Shown here one piece after another: positions 57,779 through 64,000 of a stretch of DNA of 64,000 bases. The position numbers and the translations under genes were made by a program. Every line of letters begins with the position of its first letter. The stretch's first letter is position 1. Where the stretch lies: NCBI GenBank assembly GCA_044359955.1, contig JBIKLF010000008.1, positions 18,608 through 82,607 of the forward strand. Reading direction: 5' to 3'. Below the pieces are notes generated by a model. It made no database searches and was not told the DNA's origin. It saw only the letters and a program-made list of their open reading frames with translations. The stretch comes from JACTMZ01 sp044359955. Lineage in GTDB: Bacteria; Verrucomicrobiota; Verrucomicrobiia; Chthoniobacterales; JACTMZ01.

Positions 57779-57827
57779 ATAATTCGTCTTGTCGCCCCAA
57801 CGCGGAAAACAAATCCTTGCCTCCTTC

Positions 57828-58811
57828 ATGTCCGCGCGCCCGCCCCTGATCGATCTGCACCGCCATCTCGATGGCAGTGTCCGCCTGCAAACCATTCTCG
57901 GTCTCGGCCGGCAGCACGGCATCCCTTTGCCCGGCGACAGCCTCGAGGAACTCAAGCCGCATGTCGTGGTCAGCACGCCGCAGCCCGGCCTGATCGAGTT
58001 TCTGGCCAAGTTCCGGTGGATGACCGGTGTGCTCGCCGACTACGACGCCTGCCGCCGGGTGGCACGTGAAAATGTGGAGGATGCCCAGCGCGAGGGGATC
58101 CGCTACCTCGAGTTGCGCTTCAGTCCGCTCTTCATGGCCGACGCCCATAATCTCGATCCTTCCATGGTCACCGCCGCGGTGATTGAAGGCGTGCGCGAGG
58201 GCGAGGCCGCTACCGGGGTAAAGGCCAACCTGATCGGCATTCTCACGCGCACCTACGGACCGGTGCGTGCCCGGCGCGAACTGCGCGCCCTCCTCGACCA
58301 CCGGAAGGAAATTGTCGCACTCGATCTCGCCGGCGACGAAGGCCATTGGCCGGGCGAACTTTTCGTCGATCACTTCCAAGAGGGGCGCGATGCCGGTTGG
58401 CAGGTCACCGTGCATGCCGGGGAAGCAGCTGGACCGCAGAGCATCGTCACCGCCACCGACCAACTGGGTGCCACGCGCATCGGTCATGCCGTCCGGGCCG
58501 CTGAGGATCCTGCCGTCATGGACCTCCTGCTCCAACGCCGCATCGGCATCGAGGCCAACTTGACCAGCAATGTCCAGACCAGCACGGTGCCGGACTACGC
58601 CAGCCATCCGCTGAAAAAGTTTCTCCAAGCCGGTCTGCTCGCCACAATCAATACCGACGACCCCGGCATCAGCGGCATCGATCTGCCGTATGAACTCGAT
58701 GTTGCCGCGCCCGCAGCGGGATTGGATGAGGCGCAGATCGTGCAGGCCCTGGAAAACGCCTGGGAGATCGCTTTTTTGCCGCCCGCCGAAAAAGCGCGTC
58801 TGCGGGTTTGA
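57828..58811 (+). CDS. add: adenosine deaminase
   Basis: A 327-residue adenosine deaminase. Metal ligands: LIDLHRHLDGSVRLQTILGL (HxH), VTVHAGEAAGPQSIVTATDQ (HAGE), TRIGHAVRA (His) and INTDDPGISG (Asp pair). It turns adenosine to inosine, possibly salvaging adenosine released by AhcY. ATG 57828 chosen. Confidence 0.92.
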   Translation: MSARPPLIDLHRHLDGSVRLQTILGLGRQHGIPLPGDSLEELKPHVVVSTPQPGLIEFLAKFRWMTGVLADYDACRRVARENVEDAQREGIRYLELRFSPLFMADAHNLDPSMVTAAVIEGVREGEAATGVKANLIGILTRTYGPVRARRELRALLDHRKEIVALDLAGDEGHWPGELFVDHFQEGRDAGWQVTVHAGEAAGPQSIVTATDQLGATRIGHAVRAAEDPAVMDLLLQRRIGIEANLTSNVQTSTVPDYASHPLKKFLQAGLLATINTDDPGISGIDLPYELDVAAPAAGLDEAQIVQALENAWEIAFLPPAEKARLRV

Positions 58812-58881
58812 GTCCAGCCGGCCGGGTGTCCGTTTTTTCCGCACTGGAAAACCACCGCGATCGGGTCCTTAATAGGGAGTG

Positions 58882-59649
58882 ATGAAAGCCACGACCGCTC
58901 TTCTCCTTGCTGCGGTGCTGCTCACGGCGCCGGCCCTGGGACAAAGTGCCCAGCTCCCCGCCTACGAAGCCCTGCGCGCTGTGGGTCGCGAAAAAGGTGA
59001 AAACTGGCTGGGCCGTTTGGTGGAAATGCGCGGGGTGGACGGCGATCCGCAGCCATCGCGTTGGCTGCTCACCTTTCGCGATGAAACTGCGCGCGGCGGC
59101 GTGCGCGAATTCGCCGTGACCGCGCAAGGTGTGACCAGCGAGCGCACGCCGGTGCGGGCCGCCGACGCCGGGGCCCTGTCGGTCATGGGTGCTCGCTCGC
59201 TCAACCTTGATTCGACCGGTGCTTTCGCCGCAGCGAACAAGCAGGCGGCCTCCGGCAAGGTCGGCTTTCACTCCCTCAATTACTTGCTGCAAAACAAGCA
59301 GGGTGCGCCGGTTTGGCTGGTGCAACTTTACGATGCGGCCGGCCTCGAAGTCGGCAAGATGGAGGTTTCCGCCCAAAACGGAGGCATCGTTTCGCGCCTG
59401 CGCACGCCCCAGGCGGCTGCGGACGGATCTGCCACCACTGGGGCTGCGCCGCGGATGCCGGCGGCGGGCACCAGCGGCGGTTCGTTCGGCGACCGTTGGG
59501 TGGAGGGTGGGGGACTCGTCGGCCACGCCAGCCGTTGGGGTGAGAAGTCTTGGGAAGCCACCACAAACACCGCCGTGCGCCTCGGTGACAGCATTAGCGC
59601 CTTTTTTATCGGACGTCCGGAACAACCAGCGCCCGCCCCCCGCAACTAA
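58882..59649 (+). CDS. exported protein of unknown function, 255 residues
   Basis: Signal MKATTALLLAAVLLTAPALG then QSAQLPAYEALRAVGREKG. Mature beta-rich, with WLLTFRDETARGGVREFAVT and VWLVQLYDAAGLEVGKMEVS repeated strands of a PepSY-like or DUF-type domain. GFHSLNYLLQNKQGAP and a Gly/Ala-rich linker RMPAAGTSGGSFGDRWVEGG then a C-terminal tail. It lies 2 bases before the NfeD gene in the same run. Confidence 0.7.
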   Translation: MKATTALLLAAVLLTAPALGQSAQLPAYEALRAVGREKGENWLGRLVEMRGVDGDPQPSRWLLTFRDETARGGVREFAVTAQGVTSERTPVRAADAGALSVMGARSLNLDSTGAFAAANKQAASGKVGFHSLNYLLQNKQGAPVWLVQLYDAAGLEVGKMEVSAQNGGIVSRLRTPQAAADGSATTGAAPRMPAAGTSGGSFGDRWVEGGGLVGHASRWGEKSWEATTNTAVRLGDSISAFFIGRPEQPAPAPRN

Positions 59650-59651
59650 TC

Positions 59652-60155
59652 ATGCCTGAAAGTTCCTCCATTATCATTGTGCTTTTCGTCGTCGGGTTCG
59701 CCCTTGTCGCGGCCGAGGTGTTTTTGCCTGGCCTCATTCTCGGGACGATCGGATTTTGCTGTCTCCTTGCTTCGGTCATCTTTGTTTTTGTGCAATACGG
59801 CTCTTCCGCCGGTCTGTTGGCCGCTTTTGTCGTCGGCGGTCTCAGCCTCACCGGCTTCTTGCTTTGGCTCAACTTCTTCCCGCGCACTTTCATCGGCCGC
59901 CGCCTCATGCTCAGGATGCGTCAACCGGCCGACCTCACCGCCGCTGCGCACCAGACGATGATTGGCGAAACCGGTGAAGCCCTCACGCCCCTGCGTCCCT
60001 CCGGCACGGCGCAGATCAAGGGGAAACGCGTTGATGTCACGGCAGTTGGCGATTTTCTCGAGTCAGGCGAGCACGTGGTGGTTATCGCGGCTGACGGCAT
60101 GCGGGTGGCCGTGCGGCGAAAAGATGGTTTGGTCTCCGGGCCCGGAACCGCGTAA
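59652..60155 (+). CDS. NfeD family membrane protein
   Basis: A 167-residue short NfeD. Two to three membrane segments IIIVLFVVGFALVAAEVFLP, ILGTIGFCCLLASVIFVFVQ and GLLAAFVVGGLSLTGFLLWL, then an OB-like domain ending MIGETGEALTPLRPSGTAQI then KGKRVDVTAVGDFLESGEHV. NfeD proteins accompany flotillins, as here with floA 9 bases on. Confidence 0.86.
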   Translation: MPESSSIIIVLFVVGFALVAAEVFLPGLILGTIGFCCLLASVIFVFVQYGSSAGLLAAFVVGGLSLTGFLLWLNFFPRTFIGRRLMLRMRQPADLTAAAHQTMIGETGEALTPLRPSGTAQIKGKRVDVTAVGDFLESGEHVVVIAADGMRVAVRRKDGLVSGPGTA

Positions 60156-60164
60156 TGTTCCCGG

Positions 60165-61184
60165 ATGGGCTCGCTCTTCATTTATATCGTCACCGGACTG
60201 GCCGTCGTTCTCGGCCTTGTTCTCCTCATCGTTCTCTTCAATTTTTTCGGCATCTGGCTGCGGGCCAAGGTGGCTGACGCCCCCGTTTCCTTCGCCAGCC
60301 TGATCGGAATGCGCCTGCGTCGTGTGCCGCTCGGCATGATCGTCGACAGCCGGATCACCGCGGTCAAAGCCGGTATCCCCCTCAACGCGGATGAACTCGA
60401 AGCCCACTACCTGGCCGGTGGCAGTGTGGATTCCGTTGTGTTGGCTCTCATCGCGGCGGACAAAGCCGGGATCAAACTCGACTTCAACCGCGCCTGCGCC
60501 ATCGACCTCGCGATCAAAGGAACGAGCAAAACCGTCCTCGAGGCCGTCCGCACCAGCATCAATCCGAAAGTCATCGACTGCCCCGCCCCCGGTTCCGGCC
60601 GCTCGACCATCGACGCCGTGGCCCGCGACGGCATCGGGGTCAAAGTCAAAGCCCGTGTCACCGTTCGCTCGAACCTCGACCGTTTTGTCGGCGGCGCCAC
60701 CGAGGAAACGATCATCGCCCGCGTCGGCGAAGGCATCGTCACTTCGATCGGTTCGGCCCTTTCTTACAAGGATGTGTTGGAAAATCCGGACCGCATTTCG
60801 AAAACTGTCCTGCAAAAGGGCCTCGATAGCGGCACCGCTTTTGAAATCCTTTCCGTTGACATCGCCGACATCGACGTCGGCGAAAACGTCGGCGCCAAAT
60901 TGCAGGGCGAGCAGGCCGAGGCCGATAAAGTGGTGGCCCAAGCCAAGGCGGAAGTTCGCCGCGCCGCCGCCGTCGCCCTCGAGGGTGAAATGCGGGCCAA
61001 AACCCAGGAAATGCGGGCCAAGGTGGTCGAGGCCGAAGCCCAAGTTCCGCAAGCGATGGCCGAGGCCTTCCGTTCCGGCAACCTCGGGATCATGGATTAC
61101 ATGCGGATGAAAAATATCCAGGCCGACTCGCAAATGCGTGAATCCATCGCCGGCTCCGAGCGCGGCGACGCCGAGGCGCGGTAA
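60165..61184 (+). CDS. floA: flotillin-like protein FloA
   Basis: A 339-residue FloA. Membrane hairpin IVTGLAVVLGLVLLIVLFNF; SPFH-like region GIGVKVKARVTVRSNLDRFV then GGATEETIIARVGEGIVTSI; and a coiled-coil GEQAEADKVVAQAKAEVRRA then ALEGEMRAKTQEMRAKVVEA. It forms membrane microdomains that host signal and secretion proteins. Pair with NfeD is a standard flotillin locus. Confidence 0.92.
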   Translation: MGSLFIYIVTGLAVVLGLVLLIVLFNFFGIWLRAKVADAPVSFASLIGMRLRRVPLGMIVDSRITAVKAGIPLNADELEAHYLAGGSVDSVVLALIAADKAGIKLDFNRACAIDLAIKGTSKTVLEAVRTSINPKVIDCPAPGSGRSTIDAVARDGIGVKVKARVTVRSNLDRFVGGATEETIIARVGEGIVTSIGSALSYKDVLENPDRISKTVLQKGLDSGTAFEILSVDIADIDVGENVGAKLQGEQAEADKVVAQAKAEVRRAAAVALEGEMRAKTQEMRAKVVEAEAQVPQAMAEAFRSGNLGIMDYMRMKNIQADSQMRESIAGSERGDAEAR

Positions 61185-61205
61185 AGAGCTTCATTCGGTT
61201 CCGCC

Positions 61206-61817
61206 ATGGAACAACTAGTCCTCCTCGTTGTCATCGGGTTGATCAGCCTGGTCAATTGGCTGATGCAAAAGGCCGCCGAGAAGCGGGAGGCGGCCAAGTC
61301 GGCCCGGGTCGACAAGCGTGAGGTAAAGCGCGAAACGCGCCGCAACATCTACACGCACCCTGCACCGACCCCGGCAGCGTCCGCTCCCCGCCGGGCTCCC
61401 GCCGAACGCGACCCGTTCAAGGACCTGATGGATGCGCTCGGCCTGCCTTCCGACGAGGCGCCGCCCGGCCCGGTGGTGGCCGAACCTGTGATCTTTGAAG
61501 ACGAGGAATTTGCCTCGGCCGAAGAAGTTGCACCACCCCCGCCACTGCCCAAGCCTGTCCTGGCAAAACCGCTTTCCGCGGCGGCCTCCTGGCATCCGCC
61601 CGCCCGACGCGCGCAACCCGACGAAAAAACCAAGCAACTCGCCTCGGCCTTCGCCGCCATGGATGATGCTTCACCCCAAATTTGGAAAGGCGGCAACGTG
61701 CGCGCCCTCCTCTCGAATGCCTCGGCCCAACGCAAGGCCGTGATCCTCTCCGAAATCCTCGGCACCCCTCGCGGCCTGGCCAACGCCAGCGCCCTCATGA
61801 CCCGCGGGCATCTCTGA
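61206..61817 (+). CDS. membrane-anchored protein of unknown function, 203 residues
   Basis: An N-terminal membrane segment QLVLLVVIGLISLVNWLM, a basic stretch KAAEKREAAKSARVDKREVK, then a Pro/Ala-rich low-complexity region and a short end QRKAVILSEILGTPRGLANA. It could be a cytoplasmic partner of FloA, as the C-terminal 'ILGPPRAL' motif appears in small proteins next to flotillin. Not certain. Confidence 0.65.
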   Translation: MEQLVLLVVIGLISLVNWLMQKAAEKREAAKSARVDKREVKRETRRNIYTHPAPTPAASAPRRAPAERDPFKDLMDALGLPSDEAPPGPVVAEPVIFEDEEFASAEEVAPPPPLPKPVLAKPLSAAASWHPPARRAQPDEKTKQLASAFAAMDDASPQIWKGGNVRALLSNASAQRKAVILSEILGTPRGLANASALMTRGHL

Positions 61818-61830
61818 GCAGCTGGTCCTT

Positions 61831-61858
61831 GTAGCGTCGCCGTCCCCGGCGCCGCTAC
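61831..61858. repeat. GTAGCG...CGCTAC palindrome
   Basis: GTAGCGTCGCCG and CGGCGCCGCTAC pair around TCCC, with one mismatch, between convergent genes. It may be a terminator or a REP-type repeat; a related piece lies at about 16222-16243. Confidence 0.55.
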
Positions 61859-61865
61859 ATCAATT

Positions 61866-62597
61866 TCACTTCACCGCGGCCCAGACACGATGGACGTCAT
61901 CGTGGTCATCGAGCGCTTGCAAAAAGGCACCGACTTCCGCCCCTTGGTCCGCAGCCAGTTCCGGACACTGCTTCGGCACATAACCCAACTCACTGGTCAC
62001 CACCGTCCACCCATTATCCGAGAGCCACTTGGCCACGCCGTGCGTGTTGGTGCGGTCCGTGATGAACCGCGCGCCGGTTGCGTCCGCCGGGATGTCATCG
62101 TTCTGCTCGTGGGTGAGGGGCTCGACTTCGTTGGCCCCCGCCTCGATGGCCGCTTCCTCGGGGTCGACTCCCGCTTTCGCCGCGTAGGCCTCGACCAGGC
62201 CGACATGGTCGAAGAGAAACTTGTTGCTCCCCGATGCGCCGAGTTGCCCCTTTTTGAAAAGCACGCGGATTTCCGGCGCCGTGCGGTTGTGGTTGTCGGT
62301 GAAAACTTCCACGATGATCGGCACCTTGTGCGGGGCGTAACCTTCGAAGGTCATGTGCTCGAGCGAAATTTTGTCGCTGCCGGTGCCTGCACCCTTGGCG
62401 ATCGCCCGCTCGATGGCATCCTTGGGCACACTTTCCCGGCGCGCTTTCTCCAATGCCGCGGTCAACCGCGAGTTGGTCGCCGGATCCGCTCCCCCATGGC
62501 GCGCCGCGATGGTGATCTCACGAATGAATTTCCCCGTGGCCTGCGATTTCCGAAGCGAGGCAACCTCGCGCTTGGCCAACAACCATTGACGTCCCAT
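61866..62597 (-). CDS. yebC: YebC/PmpR family protein
   Basis: A 243-residue YebC/TACO1 family protein, binding DNA or helping translation of polyproline. The usual start is changed to MGRQWLLAKREVASLRKSQA, then ATGKFIREITIAARHGGADP, SRLTAALEKARRESVPKDAI then GYAPHKVPIIVEVFTDNHNR and the C-terminal SELGYVPKQCPELAAD are the family. Convergent with the previous gene. Confidence 0.9.
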   Translation of the reverse strand: MGRQWLLAKREVASLRKSQATGKFIREITIAARHGGADPATNSRLTAALEKARRESVPKDAIERAIAKGAGTGSDKISLEHMTFEGYAPHKVPIIVEVFTDNHNRTAPEIRVLFKKGQLGASGSNKFLFDHVGLVEAYAAKAGVDPEEAAIEAGANEVEPLTHEQNDDIPADATGARFITDRTNTHGVAKWLSDNGWTVVTSELGYVPKQCPELAADQGAEVGAFLQALDDHDDVHRVWAAVK

Positions 62598-62705
62598 AAG
62601 ACGACCATCCTAAGCCAACGCGCGTCCCCTGCTCAAGACTGTCGCTGCGCTGAGAGGGACGAGCCGCGCGCATCCGCCTGCCCCTGCCTTTTGGCAGACC
62701 GCCCG

Positions 62706-62870
62706 GTAGGGCGCGGCGTCCCCGACGCGCCGGGACCACCTTGCTTTAGACGTGCACCTGGCGGGTCCGGAGGCCCCGCCCCACCTCGGGCACCTTTTGC
62801 ACGTTCTGGCCACCAAGGGGCCCGCTCATCCGCCCGCACCGCATCGGGCCCGCGAGCCGCGTGCCCCTAC
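62706..62870. repeat. compound GTAGGG...CCCTAC repeat, longer copy
   Basis: Shares GGTAGGGCGCGGCGTCCCCG then ACGCGCCGGG with 34241-34270, then diverges, and ends with GGCCCGCTCATCCGCCCGCA and CGAGCCGCGTGCCCCTAC, degenerate versions of the other repeats. It fills the 275-base gap between yebC and the SOUL gene. Confidence 0.65.
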
Positions 62871-62872
62871 CT

Positions 62873-63424
62873 TCACGGCTGGGTCCCCGCCACGCGCAGC
62901 ATCACTTCATTGCGGCGCAGGAAGGTCGGGATCCAGGGGGGATCGTAATAGGCGAAGAGCGGTTCGCCCTCGACTTCGAGCCGGCGCTTGTCGACCCACG
63001 CGCGCAGCTTGCCCAGTGCCTCCTCCTCATTGGCTTGGCTCCGCCCGCCCGAGTAACGGTAAACCGCAAAGTGTCCAGCCGGCAGGTCGTCCATTGTGAC
63101 CGCGGCATCCGTGGGAACCGGGACTTTCCCCGCCGCCACGTCGCGCGGAACAATAAAACTCATGCCGGTCTTCCCGCCCTCGTCTTTCATCAGCACCGGC
63201 GCCGTCATGGCGATCTTCTGATCCTCCTCGTTTCCGCCCGAAATGTATCGGAACAAGCGCATGAAATCCCCATCCCCGGAAGCCGTTCGGACCAGCGTCA
63301 GCGCCGGATAATCCCGGACCTCAAACTTCCCATCCGGCACGAGCACTTTGTAATCGGGTGTTTCGGTCGCCATGGCGAAAGACGTCAGCATGGCCAGGCC
63401 AAACAGGGGTGCAAAGATCTTCAT
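62873..63424 (-). CDS. SOUL heme-binding family protein
   Basis: A 183-residue exported protein. Signal MKIFAPLFGLAMLTSFAMAT. SOUL signature DYKVLVPDGKFEVRDYPALT then LVRTASGDGDFMRLFRYISG and KIAMTAPVLMKDE; C-terminal AYYDPPWIPTFLRRNEVMLR. SOUL proteins bind heme or other tetrapyrroles in the envelope. ATG 63424 chosen; the upstream extension has no signal. Confidence 0.88.
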   Translation of the reverse strand: MKIFAPLFGLAMLTSFAMATETPDYKVLVPDGKFEVRDYPALTLVRTASGDGDFMRLFRYISGGNEEDQKIAMTAPVLMKDEGGKTGMSFIVPRDVAAGKVPVPTDAAVTMDDLPAGHFAVYRYSGGRSQANEEEALGKLRAWVDKRRLEVEGEPLFAYYDPPWIPTFLRRNEVMLRVAGTQP

Positions 63425-63605
63425 ACCTCCAACATAGGGCAAGCCGTGGAGCTTTTCACGCTCTTCGGTCAAAAAGGTCGCAACCTGGGGAGCCTGACCG
63501 ATGAGACCTCCGTTTGGCGCGATGAAAAAATCAGATCCTTCCGCACCGACTTGCCGATGGCGACAGGCGGGTCGCTCGCCATCGAGTCTTCCAACAAAAA
63601 AGAAA

Positions 63606-63624
63606 GGCGGCCGAAGTGGCCGCC
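63606..63624 (-). terminator. terminator of the small exported peptide gene
   Basis: On the minus strand GGCGGCC and GGCCGCC pair with a 5-base loop, followed by TTTCTTTTTTG. It lies 26 bases after the stop of the 46-residue gene. Confidence 0.85.
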
Positions 63625-63649
63625 TCTCTGTGATTTTTTGACTCAGAGG

Positions 63650-63790
63650 TTAGCTCTGGGCGCCTTCTTCGGTCTTGGCTTTGTCTTTCTTTTCCCCATC
63701 CGTGCATCCGCCGCAACTGCCGGCGAAGGTGGTGGTGGCGAAAGCGGCCATGGAGACGACCGTGAGGGCTAGTGTGAACAGTGATTTCAT
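63650..63790 (-). CDS. 46-residue exported Cys-containing peptide
   Basis: MKSLFTLALTVVSMAAFATT then TFAGSCGGCTDG: signal peptide and a CGGC motif right after the predicted cut site, then a charged tail EKKDKAKTEEGAQS. The gene has its own terminator, so it is probably real. It may bind metal or be a small redox or signal peptide. No family known. Confidence 0.65.
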   Translation of the reverse strand: MKSLFTLALTVVSMAAFATTTFAGSCGGCTDGEKKDKAKTEEGAQS

Positions 63791-63892
63791 AACGGGCAGA
63801 CGTTGCCACAAACTCCCCGATAAGCAAATAGTTTTTGTGCGCGTTTCCAGCCCCGGCCATTGGAGCAATCCGACGAATTGACTCAAATGAAA

Positions 63893-63970
63893 AGACACCG
63901 GGCGGGTGTCTAGCATGGGGCGAAAAAGGATACGTTGCCTCAATGAAAAAGACACCATGGCCGGATGTCT
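63893..63970. repeat. two AGACACC...TGTCT hairpins
   Basis: AGACACC-GGGCG-GGTGTCT (63893-63911) and AGACACC-ATGGCC-GGATGTCT (63950-63970) are near copies 57 bases apart, each preceded by TCAATGAAAA-like sequence. They may be operator sites or a repeat unit. Confidence 0.5.
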
Positions 63971-64000
63971 TTAAAAATGAGTCAAAAGAGTCGCCAGGAG
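63943..64000 (+). CDS. possible 5' end of a gene, cut by the window edge
   Basis: From ATG 63943 the frame is open for 19 codons (MKKTPWPDVFKNESKESPG). There is no clear ribosome site and no protein family can be judged from so little. It overlaps the second AGACACC hairpin. Confidence 0.3.
   Translation, partial: MKKTPWPDVFKNESKESPG

Overview
The window is about 62% GC, gene-dense bacterial chromosome, most likely from a member of the Verrucomicrobiota. This placement is an inference. It rests on the mix of several Gfo/Idh/MocA sugar oxidoreductases with sugar-isomerase TIM barrels, a FloA/NfeD pair, weak Shine-Dalgarno sites, frequent GTG/TTG starts with 4-base start/stop overlaps, and exported proteins of little-known families. 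There is no rRNA operon or prophage; one tRNA and one complete insertion sequence are present.

Region by region. 1-9620 is a carbohydrate island: three Gfo/Idh/MocA-type genes, a sugar isomerase/epimerase, a TSUP permease, an AraC regulator divergent from an SDR, a GH88 unsaturated-uronyl hydrolase, a cupin and a KDPG-type aldolase, interrupted by a complete ISL3-family element with an 8-bp target duplication. It is consistent with breakdown of a lyase-treated uronic-acid polysaccharide. 10007-14977 is housekeeping: DJ-1/PfpI, coaD, DUF177, rpmF, plsX, fabH, tatD. 15068-20422 holds an aldo/keto reductase and the SAM-cycle genes ahcY and metK, separated by a four-helix-bundle (IVP-like) gene and divergent from an ArsR-methyltransferase fusion; a long palindrome sits between metK and the fusion gene. 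20419-33175 is an accessory stretch of about 18 mostly exported or membrane proteins of poorly known families (Mpv17-like, TMEM43-like, transglutaminase-like, DUF4424, LprI, DUF3472 and others).

33231-38473 carries rsfS-nadD and a TonB iron-uptake locus: a receptor divergent from exbB-exbD-tonB with two Fur-box-like sites between them. 38801-40117 has two type II toxin-antitoxin pairs. 40438-44293 has an ADP-ribosylglycohydrolase, a TPR protein, a GNAT remnant, manA, a ubiE/menG methyltransferase and tRNA-Leu(CAG). 44393-62597 is again housekeeping: sppA, CPBP protease, thiL, HAD, bioB, Nudix, rplI, dnaB, maf, manC, ruvX, truA, amidase, epimerase, adenosine deaminase, NfeD, FloA, YebC. The window ends with a SOUL protein, a 46-residue Cys-containing exported peptide and the start of a possible gene.

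The most notable signals lie outside ordinary genes: a 241-bp dispersed element present twice in opposite orientation, whose end sequence also forms a 41-bp palindrome exactly filling the bioB/Nudix gap; AAGTTT-rich inverted sequences around the IVP-like gene, with a matching 20-mer at the ISL3 insertion site; compound GTAGGG...CCCTAC repeats; and a SahR-like operator candidate on the SAM-cycle genes.
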